64,000 nt of DNA from Lingula anatina (GCF_001039355.2 NW_019775443.1:1-64000); one strand, 5' to 3'. Shown: positions 22,300-36,179, numbered from the stretch's first letter. Numbers and translations: made by a program. Notes: generated by a model not told the origin, from the sequence alone.

Positions 22300-25100
22300 T
22301 AAAGGGACTCGAGGTGGAAGAAACGAAAGACTGTTTTGCATCAAGGTATGCCATTATAATCCAACATGGCCCAAAACAGGAGGGATTATACTTTAAATAC
22401 AGACTCATTGTTGTATGACTTATATTTGTGCCGACTTATATTTTACTGTCGTTCATTTCGTGAAACTATTTCCTTGAATTAAGTTTTGCCTGTATGAATT
22501 TACTTTGTGACATGAATTAATTAATAAAACACGCCTGTTGAAAAGGGGGCTTTTCGTAACTAATACAGGTTCACTGTTCAGAAAAATATTGTCGACGTTC
22601 ATCGACGCTACCTTCAGGAAAGCGTACCCTCCGCTTGGATTGCTGGCATTTTTGGTTATCTGACAAATTAGGGCAATTTACATTTTAGCTAATAATTCTG
22701 AATTTACTAATATTTTGGATTAAATTTGATGTCAGATTCATAGCCATGACGCAAAGCCCTCAGAGTAACTGTTTAAATTTCCAAACATTCTATTTCTTTT
22801 TTTTTTTTTTCTAATGTTTTTTTATTATCAGTCGAAAACGTTTTCATGTTCAACTTCTCAAACCTGTACATACACTATTCTGGACTATTTTATTTTATCC
22901 AACTACACATACAAATACCACTAACTACACACACACCCCCCTCCCAAACAATCAGACTAGAACGCGTGACAATAAAATGTGTTGCTAGATCTTGTAAACA
23001 CTCAGCAAAATGCACCTAGTGACTATATTCAATGTGCCATCATTTAATTGCTTTCTCGATTTCATTAATTGACGATAGTAATTGCAGTAAACAAGGAAGA
23101 GGAAATGCTGAAGACAAAACAACATCGGGTCTTTGTGTGACTTTCTCCCTTAACACTTTTTATGTTGCTGTCAAAGAAAAAGGAGCTGAGATAGCGATCA
23201 TTTAAACCACTGCTGCTGCTTTTGCAGGTAGACTTCCTCGTTTATCATTTAAATGCTCCCCTCCCCCAGCAGACTCAACTTGACGAATGGCATAGTAGCT
23301 ACAGTACACTGTATATCAGATATTGGTTCAAGTTATGAAAGGTTTAAGCACAAAACGAAAACAATGAGGCTATTTTTTCATTCAAGACAAAATTAAGTAT
23401 CTATGGTGTGTGACAATAGGGACTTTACAAAGCTTAATTTGTCCTTAAATATATATTCCAGTAGCATATGGATTTAGCCGAGCGACGTAATTGTAACCTC
23501 AACCTGAGGTATCGCCGATGAAAGCACCAAGATGAACACTGAAAAGCGGAGTAAAAAAATTAACTTTTTTAAATATCAGTTACAACATGCTGTTAATTAT
23601 TTTCTGGTTTAAGTTGGTAAGGTTTTGAATTCACAGTTTTATTAAACAAATGACAAGAACATAATACACTGCTATTTGCTGACATTGCAAAGAGGATGGT
23701 AACCAGTCTTTAATTTTTCATTTTTCAAACTGGCATTTTCAAGAAGTGTCTTATCATTCCCATCCACCAGGAGCCCTGTGCTGTTACTTTGTAACATTTT
23801 CTGTATTTTTTTTAACTTAAAAGAGTGATTCTTAGGATTGACATACAGCCCAAATTAGAAAAACAGCTCTATTAAATATATATTATGAAATAAATTCTTA
23901 AACTCAGCTAGGGTGTATGAATGAAATCTCATCCCAACTAATGTCATGAAGAAAAGTGACAGAATATGTGTTTTCCAAGATCACAATCTGTCTTAAGCAA
24001 ATTGTCTAAGTTAAGTAGTTTGTGAACTTACCCTAAACATCTAAATATTGTTCTGCAGAAGAGTACGTTTTTGTCATCTGTTATGTGAAAAGGGCAAATT
24101 AAAGGATTCTAGACATGTAAAAATCCATTTTGCGAATTTTGAAGATTCAGCACTCAATCTATACACTACAGATATGTTTTAATTGATCCCGCCATTTAAA
24201 AAGTATAAAAACAATCTATTAGTAGAAAAAAAAACTTTACATGTAGTAAACCTTAGCTCAATATGCATAAATGAAGCAACATATCTGGGTCACGTGGTAC
24301 TGTTACAACAATGAGGATAAAGGTCTATGACTCAGCTGAGCTGCATGGTGCACACAGACAGAGAAGTTTAGGAAAGTTGTGTTGAACGGCTTTGAGCAAT
24401 TTTCGTTATGCCTCAGTGTGCTGCCGTGGGATTCACCAAAATTGCAGCACTCGTTGACAATCTTCTTTCTTTGTCTGTGAAGGTCTTTCGTGACTTATTT
24501 AGTAACTTTGGGGACTATAGATGTGATGCTCCAGATCATGGTCACCTCAAGTGGTTAAGATCATATCAAAAGTTCATATTTCTTTCAAATTAGCTGACAT
24601 CAGTTGACAAGCTTACTAATTGCTAATGCATTTTAAATGCACAGTAGTTGACCAAGACCTTGTTAACAATAAAACCTGTTAATTATGCACCGCCACACTT
24701 CCCAAGCCAGGTAATAATAGGTCACTCAACATGTCAGATTCTTGGTGGGCTTTAATGTTTTTTCTTTTTATATCTCTTTTATTTCATGGGGTTATGTTAT
24801 TGGTATTTTTAAATGATGTTTAATATTGATTTTTAAACAAGTGAGTTCAAACACAGTCGCGAACATTAATGGAAGTGATTGCTCTCAGGGTATCTTGAAT
24901 CATGCATATGCCCAGGCATTACTTCAGTGGAAGAAAAAACGTGGTTGAAGAAAAACTCGAAAAAGAGCAGTAATATTAAAGAAAACAAGGCAGCAAAGCT
25001 GTCAAATGTACAGACAAAAAACAGGAAATAACTATGCACAAAATAGAGCAGAATCATTTTGCAAAAGTACATTATGTTAAACTGCAAATTCAACATCAAA
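22300..25100. other. Intergenic, no gene seen
   Basis: AT-rich sequence with a T run at 22797-22810 and no reading frame with recognisable features. The open frame at 24408-24593 is short and unsupported. Confidence 0.45.
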
Positions 25101-25109
25101 TTTTAATTA

Positions 25110-25470
25110 TGCTCAACAGGTAATACCAAAGTAAGTAAAATGTGTAAAAAGTTCACACTTTGAAAATGTATAACTTCCAGAAAAAGAAGCCAATTAGACT
25201 GCTTTTCCAACTCAGGCTGCATTTTAGTCCTGTATTTCTTTTTTGAAAGTTTGGCAATCATAAGTAACATGGTTTTCCCATAATGGTCATCATGGCAGCA
25301 GCACCCAAAATTGTGTTTTCTTCTATTCTGATGCCATATTACATAATGGTTAACTGCATAATGACCGTCAATTTTTAATAATAAAATATACGCATCATGG
25401 ATTTTCAGAAAATGTGACTTGCATGGGTCTTCAAGCCCATGGAACTTCAAAGTCACACCTTGAAAATGCC
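25110..25470. repeat. Dispersed repeat, copy related to 27415-27640
   Basis: Shares long stretches with 27415-27640: ATGGTCATCATGG, CATAATGACC(G/A)TCAATTTTTA, ATCATGGAT(T/A)TTCAGAAAAT and CCCATGGAACTTCAAAGTCA. A third partial copy from about 25560 stops at the gap at 25635. Confidence 0.75.
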
Positions 25471-25634
25471 AATATGTGAAAAATTAAATTTTCACAAAAA
25501 AACTGTTTAACTGGCAGTAAGAATTACCAAACAGACTACATTGCCTACTGAAGCTGTATTTTAGTCCCATGTTTCTTTCCTGTAAGTTTGAGAACAGTAA
25601 GTGACATGGTTTTTCTTAAATGGTCATCATGGGA

Positions 25635-25635
25635 N
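25635..25635. other. Assembly gap inside a repeat
   Basis: The sequence before the N (GTAAGTGACATGGTTTTTCT then TAAATGGTCATCATGGGA) is identical to 27420-27457. The contig therefore ends at a point present a second time 1.8 kb downstream. Confidence 0.8.
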
Positions 25636-26026
25636 TTTTTTTCATGTCAGTAAGAAATGCAAGTTACATGTACATTATACTGGTACGAATGAACATGTAC
25701 CTACATGTTGATAGTGCAATCTGTACAAAAAAAAAAAGAGAGAGAGAGAAGGATTAAAATAATAATAATAATGATAATAATAAATGACCAAATGTGCTCA
25801 CTGATTGTTCAATCATATTTTCAATAATTTCAGGTATTTTTTTGTTTCATATAATATTTACACACACAATAGAAGTGTCACCCCTACTGAACCAATACTA
25901 TGGGGGAGATAAATGACTGTGGAATGATATGCTCCTGGTATCATTTTATTAACATCAAATTTCACAAACAAATCACAAAATGAGAACAAAATGTACATTT
26001 TACCAAAATATGCAGTTTCAAGTCCA

Positions 26027-26290
26027 AAATTAGTACTTAGTGGCATAGCTACGTGACCTAATAATAGGTGCCAGTCTACGAGGCAAGGATTCATAAAATT
26101 GTCTGATGCATTCAAGGCTTATGCTGGCCCAAGCATGAAACACTGAATATAACAGAGTTTCTCTGCTGGTTAGACGGGCATTTTTCAAAAGTTTTGACAT
26201 ATCATTCCACACATTTTCTATTATGTTTGCATCCGGACTCTGGGCAGGCCATGTCATAGTGGTGATTTCACGGTAAATATGAGGACATAT
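26027..26290 (-). pseudogene. Tc1-like transposase C-terminal fragment
   Basis: The minus-strand frame (HIYREITTMTWPAQSPDANI…) contains the catalytic-region signature WPAQSPDxNxIENVW. It then has KLLKNARLTSRETL and ends …RSYATKY, matching the family's closing GxATKY/GxTKY. The catalytic block has the family D (SPD) in place. A stop lies upstream near 26297, so the N-terminal two thirds is missing and it cannot be functional. A separate Tc1-like relic lies at 13740. Confidence 0.8.
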
Positions 26291-27295
26291 TTAGAAGGGC
26301 CCCAGGGATGTGTCATAGTGGTGATTTCACGACCAAATGTCATTTTAGAAATTTCCACATTTAAATCAAATTAAATCAACATTTGGTAAAGATTGTTCAG
26401 ATGTCTCTTTTATAATGACATTATATGAATCTGTTAATGTATGTTATTCATTGAAAAGAACTGTAACCAAGTTTTAAAGGATGTTTTCAGTTTAAAAAGG
26501 ATTGAATAACTTTATTTACTGCTTCATCCCCAAGTTAGAGTTTAAAGCAGTCTGACTTTAATTATGTTAAAGGTCTCTAGTAATATGTCTTAATTCTGTT
26601 AATTGGCTTCAATATCTCTGACTTGTTTTAAGAATCACTGTAATGTATTTTGTGTGTATTAGTATATAAGGAGAAGAACTTTGTATAAGAGACAGGGATT
26701 GGAGATCAGAGCTCGGAGTGAGTTTGGTCAGTCGAACCAATAGCTGGATTGTCCCTGCTGTCTTAGGAGACTCCAGATCTCTCAGCCAGAGAAATAAATG
26801 TAGAGAGAAGTCAGTTTGTAGTTGATCTCTGGAAAACAAATCACTGCTGTTGTGTTACCTGCTGGAGAAGTAAATCAGACCAAAGTGTCCCCTGTGATAC
26901 AAGAAACATTTTTCTGCACAATTATTCACAATTAGCAAGGCTGGCATGCAGTCAGTTGTTAGCATAGCAACAATTTTCTCACTATCACTTATGTAGGTGT
27001 TTTTGTAATAATCACGACTTGCGCATCAATATGCCGGATCTGCATACAGACTGTGTAACAGAAGGTATGGGATATGCAGTTAAAGTACACAAAGCTAATC
27101 GTTCACCACACAAAAAGAACACGTGATTTTCAGGCAGTATTTTCATATTATCAAACATTGTCTTTCATTGTTTAAGATAGTTATCAGTATGGCTAATGAA
27201 AATGTTCTAGAAAAGTCTGACATCTTTCAGTGAAGTCTCTTTTTCATTATTAAAGAGTTGGCTTTTAAGAGTATCACTTGAGATAGCCTATCGTG

Positions 27296-27395
27296 TTTAC
27301 AATGAAAGTGCACGGCGCCAGCGACAGCGACAGTGACGGCAACGCCAGCGACGACAGATGCAGGTGATGACGATATGTACAGACACATCTGTATA
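27296..27395 (+). repeat. GC-rich repeat, copy 1
   Basis: TCGTGTTTACAATGAAAGTG, then CACGGCGCC, GC-rich GACAGCGAC-type units, CGACGACAGATGCAGGTGAT and ATATGTACAGACACATCTGT. A second copy at 27966 has the same order with changed central units. Confidence 0.75.
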
Positions 27396-27414
27396 TATTT
27401 ACTGTACTGTTTGA

Positions 27415-27640
27415 GAACAGTAAGTGACATGGTTTTTCTTAAATGGTCATCATGGGAACAGTGCCCAAAATAGGTTTTTTTCAAATTTTGATGCAATATT
27501 ACATAATGTTAAACAGCATAATGACCATCAATTTTTAATAATAAAATATTAGTATCATGGATATTCAGAAAATGTGACTAGCAAAGGTCTTCAGGCCCAT
27601 GGAACTTCAAAGTCACAACTTGAAAATGCCAAAATGTAAA
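27415..27640. repeat. Dispersed repeat related to 25110-25470
   Basis: Same block order as the copy at 25110 with scattered substitutions. It directly follows the GC-rich repeat. Confidence 0.75.
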
Positions 27641-27965
27641 CAAGACAGCACTGTTCTGAAATTTTTTTTTTCCATTTTTAACAATTTTTTAACATAAAAC
27701 AAAATTAACAGGTTACTTCCATTTTTATACAATCAACTAAGAAAATTGAAGAGATGGGAAAAATATCAATACAGCAGTGTTAAATGTCCAATTTCCTCCN
27801 ACATGCCTAAGAATTGAATCTGAGGAAATGTGAAAAATATGCTGAAAAGTGAAAAAACAGCATAACTTCCACAATAATGGCCCTGATTTTCGAACTTGAC
27901 CTGCGTTTTATGAATATTCATCAGCTGTGTAAATATAAAGCCAAAAAGTAAAACTGCCCTCCACT

Positions 27966-28076
27966 TATCGTGTTTACAAGGAAAGTGCACGGCGCCGGCA
28001 TCGGCATCGCCATCGGCGACGGCGACGACAGACGCAGGTGATGGCAATATGTACAGACACATCTGTGTCTGTACAT
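27966..28076 (+). repeat. GC-rich repeat, copy 2, just upstream of TMEM214
   Basis: TCGTGTTTACAAGGAAAGTG, CACGGCGCC, alternating GGCATCG/GGCGACG units, CGACGACAGACGCAGGTGAT and ATATGTACAGACACATCTGT. It lies 130-240 bp before the TMEM214 start codon, so it overlaps the likely promoter region. Confidence 0.75.
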
Positions 28077-28207
28077 AAAAATGACACTTCCGTGATACTT
28101 CCGTGTTGTGGCTTCTCCAGCCTCGTTGTCACGAAAAAAGTAAATGTGGCTGGCTCAGACATGCGCAGTAGAGACGGCTCCAGCCTTGTACTCTTCAAAC
28201 CAGAAAA

Positions 28208-31200
28208 ATGGCAAGCGGAACCGGTTGGGAAGTTGTCGGCAAGGGCCCAAAGAAAACTAAAGGCCAGAATCAGCAGCTTACCAAGGAACAGAAAAAGGTT
28301 TTAACCGAGAATATGCCGAGAATTGAAGTTGCTGGTAAGTGGTTCACTAAAGCTGGAATTATTGCTCATAAACTTGGGCACTGACCACAGATTGTTGATT
28401 TCACGGATGCATTTCACCGGTGTCCCAAGTTGAAGTTATGACGTGGGCGACATGTTGTCTCAGTTTCTTATGAAAAATGAATTTTGGAATGAGAATCCGA
28501 GTATATTTTACTTCAGTGCGAAATCATGCTCATTTGTTTTCGGAGGACCATTGTACGCGTAATCACACTAGAGGCAGATGGACGTGGCTTCCAGTTTCAC
28601 GTCTTCAATTTAGTTTTACATCTTGCTTCGATTATCCTCAGTCAATGTTTCTAAGTACTGCAGTTAGTTTATGTGGTGTCATAAAACAGTTTTGTTGCCT
28701 ATTACATTGAAAAGAAAAAGACCACAAACATTTCATTACTTCGATTTGAATCAGAAGGTTGATGCAATTTCTAATACCATCAAAGTAATAAATACTAATA
28801 TTAGGAGAACTGTAATTTTGGAAACTGGATAGTTTCACATTGTTTTACAAATCTTTTGCAACAATTGCTTTCCTCTGCAATGAGTAATTGTTGTGTACAC
28901 CATTGATTGTTTCCAACCTGGTCAAATTGACTTTTACATATTGCTTTTTTAATCAGCTGTTTGAGAACCTTCAGAGTACTTTTTGGCATTCTATTAGGTT
29001 TCCCATATTTACATATATTATGTACTGACATGTATTTGGATGTATATTTTCTCTTCTCAGTTGCATTGCAATTCTGACTTATTGAGTTGAAGTAGTGGCA
29101 GACCGATGGCATCACTCTTGAATGGTTAATATTCATAAAATTAGTTAAATGATCTGTTATAGATGCACAAAAGCAAGCTGCAGTTATTATCAACTCCATG
29201 CTATTTTACTCAGTAGAGATACTTATCAGACAGGAAGATGCAATCAGTAATTCCTTTTCTTTGATAGCTCCTCTTAAGGAATCGGCTACAATTTATGATG
29301 CCTTTGTGGAAAAGGAAAGGAAGAGGCAGGAGAAAATGAGTGGGAAGGAGCAGGTGAAGCCCAGTGGGGATGGTGGCAATAAGAGGTCCAGTCAGATACC
29401 TGTATCCAAGAAAAAGCAGCAAAATGGACATAGACAGCAAGCACCCATGACTCTGGATGAGGCTCTGGTTAAGGTACCACTACCGCCTAGAAGCTGTCAT
29501 CGAAACTTTTAGTTCATCATGCGAAAAGTCTTTTGTTGGAAATATAGAGATAGATTGCATTAGGATATTGCAAGGACTAGCAAGCTATTTGTCCAGCCAT
29601 TATTTAGAGTCTCTGAGCAGAATATTTTATTGATAGATAGCTTGTTAAATTTCTTACTTAGCATTATATGATACTGATTTAATTTGGTTGTCTCGTGTTG
29701 CCTTCACTTTCTGAAATTTTGCTTGATAAGATAAGGACACTGCGCATATAATTTACCCATTGGAGAACAGATTACATATAATTAGGTGGTTGCAAATGGC
29801 ATGAAATAATGAGGTGTTACTCTTTAGCATATGCAGCAAAAATTTTTTCAGAGTTTGTGATATCTCAATGCAAATTGGGATTGGCAGTTTGAGTAACTTC
29901 ATTTACATGAGTCTAATATATTTTATCCCTTTTTTAGATTGATAAGAGTGAGCTTGAGCTGATTTTGACCAAAGATCAAGCCACTTTCCCAGAGAACCCC
30001 TCTGTCTGGTTGAAAGATATTGCATCTTTCATCAACCTCAAACTGGAGAATGTAGAGGAAAAGGACCCTGTGTTTGCAGACCAACCAAAAGGTGGGTGTT
30101 AGAAAATAGATTTATCATGATTTTTAGAAATATGCATGACATTAACTAATTTTTCATTTTTTAACAAAATCATTTAAATTATACCACTAAAAAGAAATGT
30201 TTTGAAAATGTTTGAAGTGTGAAAACAATATTGTGAGTGTCTAGAAATTGTATCTTAGTAACAGTAAGTGCTTGGTTGAAATTAAGAAAAGATTATATGA
30301 AAATATATATTCTGTCATAAATTGATAAATGTTATATACAGGTTTAGTTGTCATTAGATGCATTAAGTAACTAAGATCTTTTAAGTTCAGCTTGGACAAA
30401 AAAAAACTATCATGCTTTGTATTCCCCTATCAGAACATTGCAGAAAATGAATCATTTGTAAAATGAATGGCTCTTGAAATAAACTTGTAATTGATAAATA
30501 ACTTGCTGAGCTAAGGGTTAAGTCACACAATTTTAAGGTCTTGAAATGTTTTCAGATTACCCTGTCTGCAAGCTACCTAAAAACCTGAGGTCCTTACTGA
30601 TGAACACACTAAACCAGTGCTCAAACCAAACATTGGAAATTTTCTGGGATCACTGCATCCAGTCCATGGTTGCAGATATGGGAAAAGGTAATGATGAAAA
30701 AATCTTTTTGACATAAAAGGCTACTGTTTGATATATTACTTATGCATGATATATTGAGTTCACATTTTCCAGCATTTCCCATTTTAAGTTTAGTGTGGTA
30801 GTTATATTTCTGTCTCTTGTTACAGGTCTGTCAACATTTGGCTACCGTATCTTCATTCAACTAATGGCACAGTCCAAACCTGCCATTCCGCTGGGGCAAC
30901 TGAAAAAGGTAAGGTTTTCCTCTTCATGTAAGTGAGGGTTTTTAGTAATTTTAAATGAAGATTTTTCCATCCATAAAGAGAGAATGAAAAAGAAACGCCC
31001 ATACAGTTTGATTGTATATTTCCTCTTCAAATCTCGGTCACTACCGAAAGTGGGTATGACTAACATGCATTTTCAATAGTATTTTTAGATGTGATGTTCA
31101 TTATTTATTTGTAAAAAATGAATTATGTATGCCTTTTATCATGATACAATAAAAAGATTTATTTTCTGTAGAACTTGGAGCTGATGAAGGGAAACAAGAG

Positions 31201-34200
31201 CAGAACACTGAGATGTTTGTCCATCATGTGGGCCTTGGGGCAGACTGGACACACTGACTTTAGGTGTGGTCTTAAAGGTTAGTCCAGTACTTTTAGATTC
31301 GATAAATAAAAACTTTGATGTGATTTAAATAATAATGCTGTCACATGTGTTTAGACCTGAGTTTAAGTCAATCTTGAGGGAGTCATTCTTGACTTGGATT
31401 GCTTCTTGATATTATAACCAGAGAACATTTGCCTTGAAATGCCATTTTTGTGGTCATTAATGATGCTATTTTTTACTTTAATTTTAGTGTGGTTGGAGCT
31501 GATGATGCCAATGACTGGAATGAAGACACTTGCTGGCTATGCTGTGGACTACTTGGAGATGCTTTTCAAGTAAATTTATTAAATTTAATAAATTCCATTA
31601 TATTTAATAATTCTTCTTTATGTATGTCATCTTGTATAGGTGGAATTTTAAAAGAAGTATATTGGCAGTAAGTGCTTTCAGAAAATTTCATAGAAAAGGA
31701 GCAAATTAAAAGTTTGGTTTTTTCGTTGATGGGTCTTGCAGTAGAGTTTGAATGCAACTGAGGTATGATGTGTTACATGATTGTTACCATACTATATCCC
31801 ACAGGAACCATAAAGATTTGAGCTCAGCATCCAGTGTGATTGGTTTCAAGGAATTCTTTCCTGTGCTGGACTTGATCTACAGTACAGGAACACTACAGGC
31901 CCATCAACAGAGTAGATTACTGGCCATCTACCCAAAGATAAAGGTGAGAAAGGAGGTGGTATAGTAGCACATGCCCAAATTTTAAGGGCATAGAAAGGGG
32001 GGGATACATATTAATTGCTAGACAATATTTGGATTAATTTCTTGTAATTTTGTTTTACATTGTTTTATTGTCTAGTGCATACAATTTAATTGATAAATCA
32101 CCTTTAATCTTGTACAAAAATATTTATAATGTATGAACTGGTTAATAAGTCAACTTTAATCTTCTACAGCACTCTGTAGTTGAGATGATAATCTGTGCAT
32201 GCTGTTTGTTTTTAAGACTCTGGCATTTGGAAAAACTCCTCAAAACAGCCTGAGGCACTTCTTCCCTTCGTTCCTGTCCAGACTAGGGGGATCCTCCTCC
32301 CCAGCTCTGAAAAAAGAGGTAAACCCCTTGTGGTTTTGATGATAGACATTTTTTTCATGGATTGGTCTTAATTCATCTGCAGTGTCATTCCAAGCTTAAT
32401 GTGTAATTATAGGTATAGTGGGTTTTGATATATAATTATAAAAATGCCTCTGTTGCTAGCTCATGTCAAAAGAAAGATTTTTTGCCTTTTGAAAGTACAT
32501 TATATGTTTGGAGTTGATGGCAAGTAAAATCATTCTGCTCTTTGAACAAATTTGATCTCTGTGTAATAATATTTAGGCTCTTATATTCCTCTTAATGTAA
32601 CCTTTTGTCTTAAACCTGTTGAAGCTTATATTGATGTCTTTGTTTGTTTGATTAATTGATTGATTGAACGATTTTGAAATTTATTTGTGTAGTTGCTGTC
32701 TTGCCTGATCAGCTGTCTGTCTACAGACAAGCAGTGCTATAGTGTGTGGATGCAGATGTACACCAAACATCTCAGCCAGTCCAGGTAAAACATGCACCAC
32801 CATAATATTACATTATTGAAACTTTTTCCCTTTTGACACAATATTGAGTTGGATGTTTTGGTAAAAAGTAATGCATATTGGGTAAACTGCAATGTTGAAT
32901 TTTTAGCAAATTTGTATGATGCTGTAATATATTTCTGTGCGGTCAATATTCTTGCTATGTTTTCAACATGCCAACATTCCTCAAACAAATGAATTGTTGC
33001 ACAGAGCATTTGAGCATTTGATACTTATGTTAACGTAATTGCTAAAGCAGATTGGAGTGTGAGGCAACTTTAGCCAAGTACATTTTTTACTTTTAAAGTA
33101 TTTTGCTGGAGCACATCTTGAACAACTGGCCATTGGTGTCCCGCAGTCTGGAGAAGAAGCTTCTGAAGGAAACAATCCGAGCCTTCACCATTACAAATGA
33201 GGAGCTTGCCCAGCAGGGGAAGACATCAATGGAGGGATATAAAAACCTGCCTGTGGTCTGTAAGGTATGGTGCTATGAGAGACTGAGTGCTGGCTGAGCA
33301 TGATGGATTGGTTTAGTATGAAATGTTATGATGTGGAACTTGCCATCAAGTATTTGTACTATTTACTTGGCAGTGGTGTATGTTGTATGCCTAAAGTGGG
33401 TCGCTGTTGGCAGATATTCTCTGTCAAGTTTAAATGATTTATGAAAAAACTAAATGAGATATTGCTCTACTTCTCCACACCTGCAGCTACAGGTGTTTTC
33501 ATGAAAAATGTACTATTTTCTAATTAATGTTTAAATAATACAAGGCTACAAAAGAAGTAAAGTGTTCCATATGATTGTTATTTGTGATTTTTATGGAACT
33601 TAAGGTTTTGGAAGTATACTTTTTAAACATGGATGTTGTTTGATGAGAGATCTCACCACTTAAACTATTTGCATGGAATTTTATTGTGAAACAAGAGAGT
33701 CGTGTCATCTCATTAGTACATTGTTAAGTAACATTTTCTGTGTGGTAGCTTAGCTTTAGATCAATTACCACCTGTTGGTCTGCAAAACATGTAGGAAATA
33801 GGGTTTTAATTCTGCCCTACATAAAGGGATACATATGTATTGATCAAATTTTTATCAACAATAGGTGTAATTTAATCGTGAACAACATAGTAAATATTAT
33901 CAGCCAGTAGGTGGTAATGTGCTTAGAGTATGATGCAGTATAAGGAGAAAAGCAGCTGCATTGGTTTTGAATAAGGAGTTATTGTTCAGTATTTGTTTCT
34001 TTATGTTTACAGCAACTTCTCCAGAAGATGACAAGCAGTGGTTTCCCATGGATGCTTCTCTTCCTCCTCACATTTGGAAGTTTGGGTGCAGTCATTGCCT
34101 TTGACATCTACAGCAGTGGGGGGTTTGAAGGTATGTTTGTGCTCATGGAAACGGCAAAGGTATTGCTTTTGAACATATGTATTTTTTTTTCTTTATTTGA

Positions 34201-35664
34201 AAGATAGTGTTTTATCAGTATATGAATATTTTGCCTTAAAGAAAAGAATTCCGACAGATTAAAATTTTCTCATGTGGTTCCAGGTTCAAGAACAGAAGGG
34301 ATTTTGAAAAACACTGGGATATTGGCCTTTTCTGAGCAAGTTTGGAATAGGACCCAACTGTATGCTTCTAAACTGTCACAGTAAGTATTCATAGTTTAAC
34401 AACAATACTAAATAACTATTTTAATAGTTTTATACATATTTTTCCATGTTTATGACTTGCTTTCCCTCAAAATTATTTATCAGCAGTTTATTGTTATTCC
34501 AAATGTGGTTGTTTCCCAACTGGAAATGCTACAAATACAAGTACTTTCAGCAAAAAATATTTTAGTAATCATCACATTTCTTAATTTAATTATGCTAATA
34601 GTCATTGCTTTTCTTTTGACATCTTCCTAAACAGGGCTGATTCAAGATATCAGTTTGGGAAACTGCAAATGCTTAATCCATTTTTATACCAGTTATAATG
34701 ATAGACTTTGTTGTTGTTTTTTTTTAATTACTTTTAAAATTTTATTTCTAAAGTGGTGTTTAAATCTGCTTGAGTTTCTAACTCATCTTTCTGGTTCCTC
34801 TCAATTGTAGATGGTTGTCTGAGAATGTGCCATATTACTGGGCCCAGTTGTGTGCTGTAACAGGACCCTATTTCAGCCTGCTGTGGGAGAAAATACAAAT
34901 CTTCTGGACATTCCTGGTGGATGTGACCAGGTCGCAGCGAGAATGGCTACAGGTTAAGATTCCAGAGTTACTTATTTGGGTATGTCAGAATGAAATTTCT
35001 TCTTTTAATTATGTAAAACTTTGCCAGATGCAAAAAATGATTGGTTTGTGTTTTGTTAGAGGACTTGAGTATATTTTTCTAATTTATTTTTGATTTGAAA
35101 GAGGTTGTAGGAGGGAATTTTCATAGGCAAATGTAGTGAATTTGTTCAATTTTTCCTTTCTTTGATTTCATATAATTTTGATGTTCCTGTAATGCCATTT
35201 TATCTCTGAAATGCATATTGTTACTTAATCATCATACTACAGAATTTAGATTAAGTTTTTCTGATCCCTTTATTAGGTGGACACAAAGGTGCCCTGGCTG
35301 TGGACATCTATAAAGTATTACTCAATGCAAGCATGGCAGTTGCTATGGTGGCTCTGGGAGCTCTTACTCTCAGGCCTTATTACATTTGGAAAGTGGCTAC
35401 ATGAAAATGTTTTCACGTAAGTGTATTTATATATTACAGTTTAAAAGGATATGAAAATGCTTAGTGATAACCTTTTCATATTTTATTCGTTAGTTTCCTG
35501 AGGTAGTTTATTTTTTAACAATTTCAATTTTGATCCTTTCCAGTGGAAGCCTTTCTATAGAAAACATACAACAGAGCATATCAAGCCTGCTTTTGGCAAT
35601 ACAACAATATATGAGACAGTTTATGCAGTGGGTTATGGCACTGTGGACTGCCAAAACAGAATAA
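28208..35664 (+). CDS. TMEM214: TMEM214, ER transmembrane protein
   Basis: Sixteen in-phase exons: 28208-28334, 29268-29473, 29938-30091, 30556-30687, 30826-30908, 31172-31277, 31488-31569, 31805-31943, 32217-32318, 32693-32784, 33099-33264, 34013-34130, 34284-34380, 34811-34979, 35277-35416, 35544-35664; 677 residues, like the roughly 690 of vertebrate TMEM214. The start MASGTGWEVVGKGPKK matches the family WEVV opening. A basic, Lys-rich region is followed by the family landmarks NPSVWLKDIASFIN, SIMWALGQTG, EFFPVLDL and RHFFPSFLSR. A membrane segment lies near residues 476-496 (WMLLFLLTFGSLGAVIAF) and a second near 609-630. In mammals it is an ER protein that anchors procaspase-4 in stress-induced apoptosis; that role is not inferable here. 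The end of exon 14 could instead be 34951 (CAG/GTTAAG); both options keep phase. Confidence 0.95.
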
Positions 35665-35750
35665 TCCATTCCAGCCAACCCTTGAAATGCCAGTATTTAT
35701 TACTATTATCAAAGTCACATGATGGACAATATCCAGTTCTGAGATCTGAA

Positions 35751-35756
35751 AATAAA
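35751..35756 (+). promoter_or_regulatory. Poly(A) signal of TMEM214
   Basis: AATAAA lies 87 bases after the TMEM214 stop codon. A second AATAAA at 36708 could serve a longer transcript. Confidence 0.6.
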
Positions 35757-35784
35757 ATCCATGTTATATTAGGTTGATATTTAC

Positions 35785-35935
35785 GTTCACATAGTTACTT
35801 TGTGTTCGCGTTATCAGAACACTAGCTGCTGTGGTGTGGGGAATTTTGGTTATCATTGTAGAGTCACAAATAGCAAATTTTATATCAAGTATTGCTGTAT
35901 ATGGTGAATTTTAATGGTTCATGCTTAAGTTTGAC
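35785..35935. repeat. Repeat shared with TATDN1 intron sequence
   Basis: TTATCAGAA, TTGATTATCA(C/T)TGTAGAGTC-like phrases and the following AT-rich block match 38670-38815 (TATDN1 intron) and its haplotype copy near 44280-44425. The class is unknown. Confidence 0.55.
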
Positions 35936-36179
35936 TTCTAGTAGGATCACAACTCCTAGAGTACCAAGCCTACAGTGATGTTTGTTTCAAAACAAATATA
36001 CAGTTAACAATGTAATTCTGACTTTAAAGAGTAGTACACAATGTTAAATCATGTGTAAGTATTGCACAATGTGGGCCATTTCCAAAGTAGAAATGGGGTA
36101 AGGCAAAACTTCCCATTTTGAGATGTTCCTAACCCAAGGTGCTAACAGAAAAGTAGTATTACCCCTATTGTCTACACTT

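Noticed and set aside
28801-29199. 132-codon minus-strand open frame in TMEM214 intron 1
   Set aside because: No recognisable domain, skewed composition, opposite strand inside a well-supported gene; likely chance.
34952-34979. Shorter TMEM214 exon 14 ending at CAG/GTTAAG
   Set aside because: Keeps phase, so possible, but the longer form ending before GTATGT has the better donor and continues hydrophobic family-like sequence.
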